Assembly: GCA_008508345.1 (NCBI GenBank) | Contig: QNGE01003267.1 | Location: forward strand, 19,449-83,448 | Length of the DNA: 64,000 nt | DNA from: Paragonimus westermani | Taxonomy: Eukaryota; Platyhelminthes; Trematoda; Plagiorchiida; Troglotrematidae | Direction: 5' to 3' | Part shown: one piece after another, positions 1-13,900 of the stretch | How positions within the stretch are numbered: position 1 is the first letter of the stretch | How the letters are laid out: each line of letters starts with the position of its first letter | Translations under genes and position numbers: made by a program | Notes under the pieces: model-generated | What the model saw: only the letters and a program-made list of their open reading frames with translations | What the model was told of the DNA's origin: nothing | Database searches by the model: none

Positions 1-1849
1 CTGCTGTATGCAGCAGATAGGGCGACCCGGTGTATACTGCGAGACGGCCGATGCAGTATGGAGTTGTTCGTGTTGTGAGTATTCATGGTTTTGTGTGGGT
101 TGAGATACTCGCAGGACGCCCAGACCTAGACAGGAGAACGATTAGGGTTCTCAACCAAAGCCTTTGACTCAAAAGCTTGTACCGCATGCATTGGGTGGGT
201 GGCGGTGTACCAGAAATGGTACGTTTTTCAGGAATAGATGCCAACCAACTTCCAACCCCTAGTCTGGAGGACCAGGAGACTGTGGTTTGTCATACCTCTA
301 CCTGTTGGCCCGCCTGATATGAGTAACTCTGTCCAGTTTAGCCCAACAGGTCATCGAGATGCGCGAGCCGTTACACCACGTCAATGTCCAGTCTCACCGT
401 GACTGACGCCTTACAGATACGTTGTTCAGATTTGCAAACAACCTTCCGACATTCAGTTGTGGCATACTTTTCTCAGGTTGTCTATCGTATTTGAATCGCG
501 CAATCATTTCCTCAGAACCTGGAAAATAAATCCTCAATGTGTGTCCCGTCTTGCAAAAAGAATGATAACCATCTCAATGTTGGCTCCTATTGGTGATCTA
601 CATTAATTTAGCAGTTCATCAGGACACCTTAAATCTCCTGTCCAAGCGGTTTCAAAGACAAAATTGAGCTTTGGGTTGGGATGCTAAAATGCGGACTGGT
701 AGCTCTTCACGTTGTCAAACTCCTGGGGCTACGCACCAGCTTCAAATCAAATTATTTGACTTCGGCTTTTAGAGAACCTACCAATTCCGGGAGTTTACAG
801 CAAACTGTTGGACCTGTTTGAAGCTGTGCCAACTTATTCAGACAGGTTCGCACGGCTATAACCATTCTTACGAATGTTAAGCAGATGGGTTGTGAATGAT
901 AGGTCATTCATAAGCAGTCAAACGGCATTCAGCTGAGGGCTGAGAAAACTGTTCGATTGGGTATAGCTGCATTTTAGACAAGGTAGTTGCTAGCTTTAAG
1001 ACCTACTAAGTGCACCAACTGGATGTCGTAAACAATAATGTTGGAGTAGAAAAGAAGGGATAGAACGAACCGGGTTGGAATGGGGAAAGTAACGCACATT
1101 CATAAGGAAATATTTGTAGGTTAGTTGAGGAAATGTCGTTACGTAAAACAAAGCGCATCTCTGTTCATTTCGGAGATTTCAGAACACGTCCAACAAAGTG
1201 AACAACAACTTCAATAGCATATTTCCTATTATTGATCATCCAATATTTCTACTTTAGTGGATGACATATTAATAAATGATGCCACTTCTGCATTCCTCAT
1301 TAGTTCGATCCTGTTGACGACGATTGTGGACGTAAAACTAGCTAGAAAATGGTGATATTCGTAGACGGTGACACTTGTCACGCGGGAGTTATTCAACAAA
1401 CGTTTAAAATGTTCATATTTTTAATGTAAAACCTAATCCGATTCGATTGCAAGAACTATAGATAATCACGATGATTTGACCTGCTTTCGTAACAGGATTC
1501 TGTAAAGTAAGGGAAGTGAGCAGTTAAATACAAAGTGGGTTAGCATTCGAATGCTGTTTTGTATCTGATATCAGAATCTATCGACAATCGTCCGCGGGAG
1601 AAACGATCAAGAGTAAAAGCACCTCCTCTCAATGTCTACCCTCTTGGAGCCACGCGTTTTGTATCCGCACGGGTAACCATTGCACAAGGCACACCAACTT
1701 TGGTGGTTCTGCATTAAAAGCTAGGTATCACTTCAAACTTTTGCAATGTGATGGGATATTGTTCAATATATATTACACGTTCACAGTAATGGGCGTCGTG
1801 AATATGCAGTTCACTGTCACTTTCAAATGCAAAATAGTGGTAATACAGA
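1..1849. other. PPT1 3' flank; no gene seen
   Basis: This is sequence downstream of the PPT1 stop. It probably includes the 3' UTR just below 1850. The first 200 bases hold a hairpin-forming CTGCTGTATGCAGCAG (1-16) and the motif GACTCAAAAG (about 167-176), both resembling a block near 30.6-30.8 kb. No ORF or RNA gene could be supported in the rest. Confidence 0.5.
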
Positions 1850-1975
1850 CTAAGTAAGAAATCGTTTCACAATTTCATCTTCAAACCATTCCAGAGAGAA
1901 ATGTAAATGATCTCCATCAACTTGCAAAAAATGTAGTCTGTTGGTTTCGTCTAATTGTTTGAGCCCCAAGCGATC
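1850..1975 (-). CDS. PPT1: PPT1 exon 7 (catalytic histidine, stop)
   Basis: This terminal coding exon encodes residues 265-305 and a TAG stop at 1852-1850. It follows acceptor AAATTTACAG. It reads DRLGLKQLDETNRLHFLQV, then DGDHLHFSLEWFEDEI. DRLGL, GDHL and EWF match the human C-terminus, and His287 completes the triad. An AATATA variant poly(A) signal lies on the minus strand at 1774-1769 and an ATTAAA at 1424-1419; either could end the transcript, but neither can be confirmed. Confidence 0.95.
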   Translation of the reverse strand, partial: DRLGLKQLDETNRLHFLQVDGDHLHFSLEWFEDEIVKRFLT

Positions 1976-4900
1976 CTGTAAATTTCGGACAAAATAAAGT
2001 CGGCAGTAACTGATAAAATATTCAGCCTCAGATGGATAAACTTCTCAACAAACGATATGTCAACAAACCGTCCGCTGTTCATCCTGGAAATAATGTTTCT
2101 AACGTTAAGGCTTTACTACAGACGCATCCAGTTCAATTACTGCCTAAACAGAATGGCCGGATGTTTCAAGCTGTATATGCTTGTGCCCACTGGTACAATT
2201 TGGCACCGGTCTTCAAATTCTTTCACGATAATCGTTATTTGGTCGTCTAATCGTATCTCCGTACCGCATCGTCGGGACCAAGTTGACAAGTTGAGCTCCA
2301 CGAGTACGGAAATGATGACGTCTTTCTAACTGAAAATGGTCATTTCGAGGGTATAGCAGCGGTTGGAATACGAACACATCACAGAGCGTGTAGGGGCACC
2401 TACCTTTAGTCGCACCGAAAACCGGCACATTACCCATCTCAAAGCAAATTCATACTGGTTGTGTTGTTTTCTCCCCACTGTGCTCAGTGTCTGGTGTATA
2501 GTGTTCTAGCAGGCGAATTGGTGGTGGTCAGTTGGGCCTATCCGAAATTAGGTTATGTGGATAGTCACTGGTGTTCTGCGTAGCTTATCGTGACGAACAA
2601 TGGTGATAAACTAGTACAAACCAACACTTAGCAAGGAGAGATCGGAAGCCATACCCAATTCGTATCATGTCACAATGGGCTAACGGATAAAAAATCGCCA
2701 CCATGAATTTTTTGTCCAGGGGTGCATAGCTGTAGTAATTGTAATTGTAAACGTTGTACACACTGCAAGAAATGTGCTGTCAAATTTTACAGACTGTGGA
2801 CTGAACAAACATCATCATTATTAAAACAGAGAATCTGAATGGGAACTCACCTTGTATTTGAAAGTAGGATTTGTGGTCCATAAAACACACAAAAAGAAGT
2901 TTTGTTGTTTGTATTACCATCAGCTATCTGATAACAATCCGCTTATCGAAGTACCACCGAGAAAAGTTCTGTGGAAAGCTGACTCTGTCCTGTTACCCGT
3001 ACTTCCCATGGTTGTATTCGGTCAGACCGGGACACATTCATTATCCCTATCCTGGGTGTAATCATTCGGTTGTTAAAAGATGACGGCCTAATCTGTCCAA
3101 TCACATTATAAGTGTGCACACGAATTCTCCTCATTTATCATGCCACAACATGTTTTCAGCAGTCCCAAAACAATAATCTGAATCCCTGGTGAAGATGTAC
3201 GTCGTCCAATAGGAATGTATACAAGCGTGGGTGTCGGCAGTTTGTTAACAATGTACAGAACGACTGTGAAAGTGCAGTGTCAATTCGTCAGTGACAGGCG
3301 TGGGGTTCGTACGTCTTGTCAGTATGTCACAGCGAAATTCATCATATAATTTAATCATGGGGGCTAAATGGAATGTACTATTGGAGTGTATGTGTGAACG
3401 TACAGGGTGTTAAGCAGTAATTTACAGTTCCCCTTCAATAACTATGGGGCGGAGAGCTCAAATGTAAGGATTTCATGAATTTGTGATTCTCGGGCTGAAG
3501 TCACTCACGATAGAAGGAGCACTAAAAAAGACTGTTTTATTTGTACGTCAACCATAATATTTTAATTTTATATCTATATTGTCTTACGCATGATCAACTG
3601 TTTCCCCTTAATTTCTCTCTATTTTATCGGTTAATTTGAAAAGAACGTGAACGAACTTGCGTGGTACACTAATCTTGTTAGGCAAAGTGTGATGCGTTTG
3701 AACTGGAGCGGTTTCATGATTAAAGAAAGCTCAGTCAATCACTTTTCACGAACAAGCTGCTACCGACGGAATTAAGGTCAAACGGGCGCCAACTAATCAC
3801 ACACGGTGATCAGCTGTTATTGGCTGCGTATCTGTTTCAAACAACTGAGTTTCTAGATGCAATGTCGTGTGAATACTGCAGCAAGAAACTGACCAATTAA
3901 AACTCGAGAGCGTCTGTCGCATAATAGCGATCGTAAATACTGTTGTTCCTCTATACAAGGGTGCTGTTTTTCCACCAAGTTGAAATTGCTCGGTGTCACA
4001 CAGCCTTCCGTTTTGATTTCCTCTCAACTGGGTAAACTGGTATGTGATAAAATGCAGGCTTAAGCATCGTTTTGCACGCTTAAGCACACATCTTACATGA
4101 CAACCCTTGTGTTTTCCAAGCTCATTCGCAGATCCTAAAATGTTTGGCTACATTTTACGGTTATATGTAAACGGCACTCGTATGGGACGAAACGCCTCTG
4201 ATTACAGTGAGTTGAACAATGGACAACACATATCATTCATACCACTCTGTACACACATCATAGGACTTTCTATTTTCAACTCGGTTGCAGATTTATTACC
4301 GATGGAATTCTGCGGAGCAGGTTTATATTGTAATTTGCGTCTTCTAAGCATTAATCATTCAAGTTCTAATACCTATCTACATTTCTTCTCTTGATATTTT
4401 CAACTAGCTATATTATCATCTATTGTTTCAAGAACACCATGGGTGATTGCGGTGGTTCAGCAAACCGTCTAATTATAGGTGACTCTTAAAATGTTTATGC
4501 CGCTTTACTGAGTCCACCGATGTAAACGTACTTACCTCTTTGTATAACTTCGTTTCCTGTAGCGTCTGGAATGTTTCTGTTGTCATCGGGACATAGAATC
4601 CAAACCACTAAAATGATTAGTCAAATGAGAAGTAATTGGTTAATCTAGTTGAGGTGAACGGTAAACTTTCTGTGCTAAACTTGAATGCACACCATTATTA
4701 GTAATGTTTAGATTAATTTAGAAGGCCGTCATGCCACTTAAAATCCACTTGTTTGTTTTTTGGTTATGTACTGTACACTAGTGATTCTGATTAACACCTT
4801 GTTCAATAGTCTGTCTGGTCGTGGTGGCTACCATCGGTGTCGAATGAAGGACGTAGACAAATATGGGATATGTGCAGGGAACTACCAATCTATCTTGTGA

Positions 4901-7900
4901 GTACCTGCCTTCAAACGTTGTTTGGTGAATGAGTGAATGAGGTATTTGACGAGGCAATTTTGGGATGCGCACACTCAAATGAAAAAGACGGTGATAATAA
5001 AAGAGTTAACTAACGAGCAGGCTCTTAAAACTTGTCTGATCCTCTTGTCAAGCTGTGACATTGACAGTTGCCAGAAGACAATCTGCATTTAATGTAATCA
5101 ACTGTTGTTCAGCTATCCCCATTGATGTTGACACATAATAACATTTTTTATAATTCATTTTCACTTACCGCCGGTTTAAACTGGTCAGTTTACATCCGTC
5201 TTTTGAGGTCAGAATAACTGTGGTGTAGTGTGTCCAACGTTTCTAACTTTGCTTGGTTTGACATGTATGCGTAACTGTGAGATCCGCTCCTAAAGATCAT
5301 TAGACTAACTAAATGGACAGTCACATCTGTGTGACTCGATAGTCAATATGACAGGGTGTTTAGACGCAAAAAATCCACCTACTTTGTGCGGTTGTCCTGT
5401 TATTAGAAATAACTATATTAGCCATCTCATTGTTGGGAGATGATATATGTGGTCAGTTTCCGACAAAGTTACTATCGCTGAGGAATGTCGCAAGATAATC
5501 CTCGTTCATATCAGAAGTGACAGTGCTGTTCTGCAGTTTCATCGTTCATTCTTTACGGATGCAAACTCTTCGTTCTTAGGGTTACGCGGTTGGACAATTT
5601 CGTTTTTCATTTCATTTCGTTCACTCTGAGCTATTGTCATCCGAGAAATATAAGTTCGAAACACAATGCGGCAAAATATAAACTATGATGTAACCTGAAT
5701 GACCGAATTCAATTTGCAGACAGTCTGAAAACCGGTCGGAAGTGACTGGCCACAAAACACTTCAATACACAACGATTACTAGCTTGACGAATTTAATCAC
5801 CAATTTTCAGTTCAGAATGAATAAAGGGGGACAGGGACACTCTAGTCACGAGGTCCTCCAGTGGACCGTGAAACTATGATGCATTTTTATCCCTTAGAAT
5901 TCATATAACAGCATCACCGGCTGACCTAGCGTCAAACAACAGGCACAGCATTTTCATTCACCATTGATCTTATACTTACTTGGACCCAGCGCAGTATGAT
6001 GTTTCCGGCAGAAGACTGTACACTCATCCGTAAGAATTATTACTGGTAGGCGGACTGTTTGTGAGATATTGCGCCATCGTATTTAGACAGTAAAAGTCAA
6101 CTCCTTGAATGTTGGCATATTTGCAGAACAAATAAGCAAGGGGTTGGACTGATAGCCTGACGAAATTCTGCATCGGTCTGGGCAGATGTGCAGATTCTTT
6201 CGGAGGTTACATGACGTGAATTCTCACCTGTGAATGGCGATTCAATATAAACCGCCCTTCTGGGCACTGAATTGTTTGAGGCTACGCTTGAGCTTTGGCC
6301 TGATGAAAGTGCTTGATAATGAATGACACAGTTAACAGCGGTGTGATCTGTTTATAAATATTAGCTCCGTATCTCGTGTGTCACAGTATCTAACCTTTAT
6401 CAGTAAGGCCAACTTTGACCTTATGATTCGACCTATCAAGAGTATTGTGTTGCAAACTCTGATTATTGGCTTTAAATCTGGTGGAAATGATATCTTAGTC
6501 ACTCAATTGACTAGTAGGAATCAACTAAGACGAAATAATTTACACCAATCGCCTCACCTCGATTAATTCGTATATAATCGTTAGTTTAGTGATCTGGTTT
6601 CAGCGTGATAATTCGTCCAGACTAAACTGTGTGTGGCTGATAACCGACAAATTTAACTGAGATAACTGTGGTCCAAAATAACTCAGCATAAGGAGAGCCG
6701 GACCAACAGAGAAATAGACAGAAAGATTGACAGAAAAACAGAGAACGAACTATACCTTTTCCAGTTTGCGATGTCTCGATGTCAGTTTAAAGTGTCCCAC
6801 GTAATCGGGTTTAAGCAAGCTAACTTGGTGTATTATCTGCAACTGGTGGGACCGCGTCATCTCACCCAGTAAGAGCCAACTGATCACTGTGATCTTTAGC
6901 TTATCCGTGTGTAAGTTAGCCGTGCGACCCCAAACACCTTTGAAATCCAGCTAATCCACTTGGGACATATCAAATTGACAGTGAGACATCTTGAACTGTA
7001 AAGGGTGTAATCACCCTAACGCCCAGAAGTGCAACGCGCCTTCGGTGAAGTAAAAGTACTGAGTCTAAACCGGCATCCGGAGCGTTCATACATACTGTTC
7101 CAACAGTCCCAGAGAAGTCAGCTTGTAAAAATTCACAATGTTCGTGAGAAACGTGTTACCTCCCCTACTCGGCACAGCTCCCTCACTACATACAAGTATC
7201 GGCTTGTTTTTCAGGCTAGATGCGAAGGTTTTGTGTCGAATCAAACCAGACAAGTTTCGCAACACTGACACAATAAGTTCACGATGAAGGAGATTTTCAG
7301 AAGACAAGGAATCTCAACCTAAGCAATATTTTTGAACAATCTGTTTACACTCGATCGTCCCAATGCAATAAGTTGCCTTCATCACGGTATCCATACATGG
7401 ATAAAATGATCAACTAAGATTTGTTGACAGGGCTCATCAACACGCTTGGATGTTTCAGAAAGATATTCCCAGAAGTACAACATATAGTATAATGCTGCAC
7501 CATTCCAGTGAATCCAAACCTACAAGTGTATTTCAATTAGACTATTGCTGTCCAGTAATCTACAAAATGGTGCGTATAGTTCACTTGTAAAGTGAAAAAA
7601 ACGTCTCAGCATCGGTAGCTGTTTACTCCAAAATAACACATTCTCATCTCAGTCAGTCCACCATTGTGATCCGGTTCTGGGTGATAATCAGCCTAGTCCA
7701 ATTCGCACAAGCCATTTTTCAGGACAATTTAGATCTAGAGGGGACAAAGCACCTCAATCTGGCCAAGATTTTCTAACGAAGTCTTCACGTCAATCTCGGT
7801 AACGCATCCGGCACCCTTCACCATGGATTAAATGGTCAAATAAGACATGTTGGCAAGAAGTGGAACGATATCGCTCGGTAACGGAACCACAAGACTGAGA

Positions 7901-10900
7901 AGTGTCAAGTGAAGTCTATTATTTTCACAGCAGGGCTACAATGCGTCACTTCAGAGTCTGCAAATGGCGCAATTAGTCTAAAGACACAGTATGGCGTATC
8001 TCAGTTTCTATGAGTAAATTAATAGGTTTAAACAGTCTGAGTGATTTTAAACTACGTTTTGTTCCTGAGTACAGCTTTTTATCTATGGTTTGATGAAAAA
8101 ACATCGTAATGGCACAATCCGTTAGCGAACTATCGTATTTTTGCTCCGTCCATTTGCAATAAGTACGTACTGTGCCCATATCGATCCGGGGGTGGCTTGA
8201 ACTCCACGTTTCATTGCTTAACTTTTTAACACTGTTCTTAGGGGGAACAAGGACGATCGGTTTCGAACATGCCCGGCAGGTTGTGGACATATACTTTATA
8301 GTAACTGTTGAGGTCGATGACTGACAGTAAACCCGTACCCAAACCCCACAGAATCTTAGCGACCACGAAGAGTACCTCAACAATATCAACTGCACTGTTA
8401 CAGCTACTAGTAAAACAAGGGCGGGAAGAGTTTTGGTCAGCCTGGCAACACAGGTACGACTTAGGAGCGATGTGAATTCGGTAACTTTGCATAGGCCACC
8501 TGGTAAGAGTTTTACGGAAGTTGCGGCGAGTAGCCTTGCACACGGGTTGTGCTGTTACCTGGGTAAGTTGACTGTCGCTTATTCACAGGACACGCAAACT
8601 TACAAGTAAACGGTCTTGAACTCAGCAACACATGTGTACTCCGATTTTCCTGGATATCCGAACTTGCGACTGCCTCACCTTGATGTTTTTGTTTAACAAA
8701 CCGACAGAGGCTGCTATTGCTCGGAGTACACCTAAAACTATTATTGTCCTTTTCGTTCAACATGCTGTCCCGGAAACCATTAGTTCAGACAACGAATTTC
8801 GTCCACGAAGACGCTCTCCAGCAACGCCGGCTGCATTCAGAAAGCTCGAATATCACATCAATCCCAAACGAACACATGAACACGCTCAAACACTATTCAT
8901 ATGGTAGTATGATATCAATAATTCTATAACACTCGGTGCAACTGGCTGTCCACTTCCTTGCTAGTTTTCTCCTGCCGTGCTGGTCAATGGTTCATGCTTC
9001 ATTCTCTCCTATGCAGATGTTTTATCAGCTAATTAATGAAGTTGTGTTATTCACTGGAATCCGTCTCTCAGGCGACTGCCTCAAGACATGTTTAACCAGA
9101 ATGAATAGACCCAAGTTTATTTTACATTTGACTATATATAACGTAAATTTCACCGTTATGGTTGCGCTGTATATTTGACATCGTTGTCCTGAAAACCACA
9201 CGCCTTTTTCAGGCCAAGCTGATTGCGTATTGTTGGAATCTTTCTGACGCATAAAAGGACTGACGTGTCTAATTTCAGGTATTCAGCCAGGTTACCGACA
9301 CTGGTGTAATCACCCATTGATTTCGTCCACGTTAGCATCTAATCAGGTCTGTTTCAATAAACTGCCTCTTCAGACGATTGTTTCTAGCACTGTTGTAAAT
9401 TAGCGATACCGATTACAGATTACAGTCAAGTCAAAGCTCTGAGTTCTGTCAACTGGGGCTCTTATGAGTTGATAAATCTGTTTACCGGTTAATTAAGTTC
9501 AAAAATCAACAATGGCACTGGTAGAATCCAACGTGACCCAATTCTGAAATCTTACTGTGGTCACACAGCGGGACAGCTAGGCAATTAATTCAACACCTGA
9601 AATTTCTGACTCCCCAATATGGGTTCGTAATTTGTGTGGTAGACAAACTCCTGAATGTTGCTACTGTCTTCACTAGTTTCCGTCTAGCTGAAGTCTGCAA
9701 CCTTCACAATTACGATTCTTTTAAGTTAACAAGACCTATTTTTCTTAGCAAACCTAACCGTGGCATGCTATCAGCATAATGCAGTCGAACCAGGAACAGC
9801 GGACAATGAACGTAACCGTTGTGTACATACTTACCTTGTCTACTGAACACCCAAAATTTCCTCACTGTCGTTTCATAAAACGTGTTCTAAAACTGTGAAG
9901 CGTTTGGCTTATACTCTTTTATGTTGTGAACGAATTAACAGGTCTGTAATCTCTGTTTGAATCCCTGTGTCTGCCCTTGATATCACATGTCATTAATTTG
10001 GTTTACTTCACGATTGTTTTGAGCAGTGAGAACATGTGACATCAACAGATTTTGTGAGGTCACTCAACCCTGACCGTTCACAATCATCGCCGGGTCTAGC
10101 AGAACCAACCCACCGTTTATACAGTATTCTATGCGTGCTTGATCCACGGGCCAGATGCTTCAATGTTTCTCTGTGCGTGCCCGCCCTACCGGTTCTAACC
10201 TGGTGGTAGGCTTCCTGCAGCATTTTCTCAAAGACGAATTCGAATAGACCGATCAAAGAGTTAATGCGCGTAACTGGTGACTGACACCTTTCTCAGTCTG
10301 ATATCAACCTCACCCTACACAACATAAAATTATTGAGCTGAATTTGTGGGTCCAAGGTAGAAACGAAGATAGAACAGAGACTATTTGTTATTCACTAACG
10401 ATTATACTTAATAACACAAAGCTACGTTTACGATCAAATTTATTCAAGCAAGTACCAACGCATCAGCACCGCACCGTCACCCTAAAATGACACCCAGGAC
10501 ACGTCATTTACGCAAATACTTTGAGGCGCATTTGTAGGATCTGCTTGAAGAGGGCCTCACAGGAGGTGAAGCAGGGTCGCTGATGTCACCTGTTTGTGTG
10601 TCAGTTGTTGTGTAGAAATGGAATCTTATATCATTTAATACTCGTCGAACAGCCCTCATACTCGGAGATAATTGTTAGACAAGCCTCCGGGTGAAAATTT
10701 GTGAATGTTGAAGTAAATGTGGTGCTACTTCCCTATTCGCATCTTGTGTGATCACTGTTTTTCCGACAGACGAATGTCGTCCTTCCTACACGGAACCTAT
10801 TTCGATGAGCCACTGTTTGACCTCCAGCACCGCTATAGCAAATATTTTCCTTTTCTGTGGATTACGACTTTTGAACTCATCACATGGCTGTAGCAGGCTC

Positions 10901-13900
10901 AAATCAGTGGGACCAACTCAGTTTTATCGGCATCCGTAAGCTTCATATGCAATGCTGCAACCGAGCAACAGTTTCCAGCCTTGGGCAGAAAGTGAGACAG
11001 GCCCAATCTGATAACAGAGTCCGCCAATGGACGGCACACATAGTGGCAGCGGAGACCTACTGCATTTTGTGCACACAGTCGGCATCGTTTACACCTTGTG
11101 GAGCCAGATTTCGTAGACAATCCGCCGACCAAGATGAGAGTGTTTTCTGCAAACGTTTACGGGCAGGAGCATGCACGCAAACGATCGCCTAACGTAAGCA
11201 TCCTATCGTGCTGTTAAAGCCGCCTTACCAGTGCCTTGGATGGACTTAGAAAGTGAACAAACTGGTGGAAACAGTGCATTGAAATGATTTGCAAATAAGT
11301 TGTTCCTACTTGTTTTATTCGGTCTTCAATCGCGCCGACTGAAACCAGTTCCGTTACAGCATTTTTGAGGAACATTGCACAGTGTTTATCTGTTTCCCGA
11401 AAAATAAATCAGCACAGACTGAATTTTGAAAATCCCCCAGGATGAACCATGTTGTTTAGCCTTTAAAACAGCCGGTTTTCAGTTTCAACGCTTGGTAATC
11501 AGTTGCGTGGGTGAGATAGTGCTTTTGGTGTTGTGTTTCAGTCAATTGATTTAAAGAGCACAAATCACACAAGATTCACCATACGCTGGACAACAGGAGG
11601 ACTTTGTGACAAGATTATGTCCATTGAACCGTCCGTTAACGGCTAGCAACTGTAGCTCCGTCTCAACAGTCCGGTGACTGTGGCTTCGGTTGATCACTTG
11701 GTGCACACAAAGTAGAACGAGTCAGTGACTAACGGTCTGCACTTTCATGGACAGTAAGGGGTTTTCTGTTCCTCGATAACTGTTTTGGCCTGCCATGAAC
11801 GATTTATGACTTATGAAAACGATTCGGATTGTGTAACCCGTAAAACGGCTGTTTTGGATGTTCAACGATGAAAAGATTAAATTAGAGGACATTGTTGGCA
11901 CAGTCTAATAAATGGGGGAAAACGTTTTGAGCACCATGAGCCTTTGATTTATCATTTAGCGAAACCAAATTACCACATGTAATTGTACAACCACATTCGC
12001 TTGCGTTATCGATTAGGATTCATTTACAGACATATTAGGTTTAAGGAATATCACTAAGTAATCCAAGAGAAAAACACGACGATGTTTTTGAATGAGGTTG
12101 GTCGACAGACGGTAGCTCATGAGCTGACTGAGTGTGAGGTATGCGGATTAACACAACCTATGCTTGTTTTACGTTCCTTCACACACATGTAACACAGAAT
12201 GTAGCTGATATTTTCTTAACCTGCTGTGTCACTGTGGGGGTGGAGCTAACACATTGACTTATCAGACACCTCCAGTTATTCTGTGGACAGCGTTTTCACC
12301 GCAAAAGACGCTTGGCTTACGAAGTTGTCCGTTGCACGAACTCTCGTACAGGTTATGTTGAAACAGAGGAGCAAGAATGTGTGCATTCATTCACGTGGCT
12401 GACGTACATTCGCGAATATTGATTAGCAGTACGTTGTCACTTGCCACGCGGCACGTACCCGTAGTGCGTACACACTGTTTCAATAGTCGTTTCTGGTACA
12501 CCGTTTTCTTGGAGTTGAGACTTGCACTTTAGTTCTCGATAGTAAGCATCATACAACTCACAAACGATGCCGCTTGTTATACAACAGACACTAAATAACT
12601 GCGTGATTGCAGCCTCTCCGTGGCTTTATTTGGATGACCGTTAGGTAACAGTGTAGTGAGGAGGAGCGGCCGCAGTTTACTACTCTCATTACTACTATTC
12701 AGCAGTGAAGCGTGGGCATGTATTCGAGTATTGCAGCAACTGGTGCGAAAACACCAGAAGGAACAGTGGAGTGCAGTTTGGCGTGCAGTAGCTCTCTAGA
12801 CATACAGGAACTGCGCAGTTACAACCGTTGCAACCGAGACATCGTGAGATAAATGCTGTATGTCAATGAGTGTGTTTGATTGTTCGTGCTGGAACACATA
12901 CCCCATGTGCAGGTTTTCCGAATAAGCAATCCTTACGTCATCCGCGATTTCAGCTCACAACAATAGCTCGCTGTAAACAGGATATGAGCGAAGAGCACTA
13001 TTGAAATAGTGGAGTATTTTTTCCAAATCAAAACTGCCTAGAGGACCGAAATACAGAGGAAAACACCAATACAGTCCAAGAGTGTAACAAACATCACCGA
13101 TGACTTCGTGCTTGAGGCATACCAGTGTTTGCGTGATCAAGTCTCAAACATCCCTGCACCTTTTCAGCTAGTTCCATAATTCTGATTGCTAACAGTTCTG
13201 TCTTTTATCGTTGAAGCATGTCGTACGTGAAAACTGGCAAACCACGCAAGGTCTGTTGGACGAAGGAATGTGGGATTTTACAGTTGAAATTAGAGACCAC
13301 ATGTATGCATAGGTCCATACCGTTTTGACAAGATTGTACATCTCTTGTGCAACTACTTTTAATCGGCCCTTCAAATAATTTTTATCCTCAACTACTTTGC
13401 GCAACGGTTGCATTAAAGATCTCTTAACAACACACTATCGTTAGTATTGACTTGATGGATTTTTTCCGAAAAATTTGCAGTTAGTGATCGTGGATACTGC
13501 CTCTCTACGAGAGTTAGATCGGCAGGTCGCACTGCACTCTGAGCAATGTCTTAAGTGCAAATGCTTCCGTTACGGTCAAATAATTTTATTCTTAAAATCC
13601 TGTTCAAAGTGTCTTGGAACGAAATTGTTTACGTGTGTATTACTGTTAAAAGTACAGACGCTGTAAACTGGTTTTTTAAACTTATATAAACCTGCGGAGC
13701 AAACCACGGCACTCGTGTTGAAAAGTTAACGTAATATCAGTATGTAGTCTCTTCAAACGTACTAGCAAGTCCTTGACTTGTTTATGATTTCAAAATATCG
13801 TATCGATATAACACAGCAATCCAATGTTTCCTCGTTCCCGATTCTCTAGACCAATCGTCCATTTTTTCCCCTCACGTTGCATTGAGCACATTTAACCGCA

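Noticed and set aside
8238..8543. Hydrophobic minus ORF with an acceptor-like sequence, considered as the missing PPT1 exon
   Set aside because: The true exon 5 was found at 17211-17309 with exact phase and family motifs.
10884..11192. 102-codon plus ORF in intron 5
   Set aside because: Overlaps an equally long minus ORF (10899-11132); no family motif on either strand.
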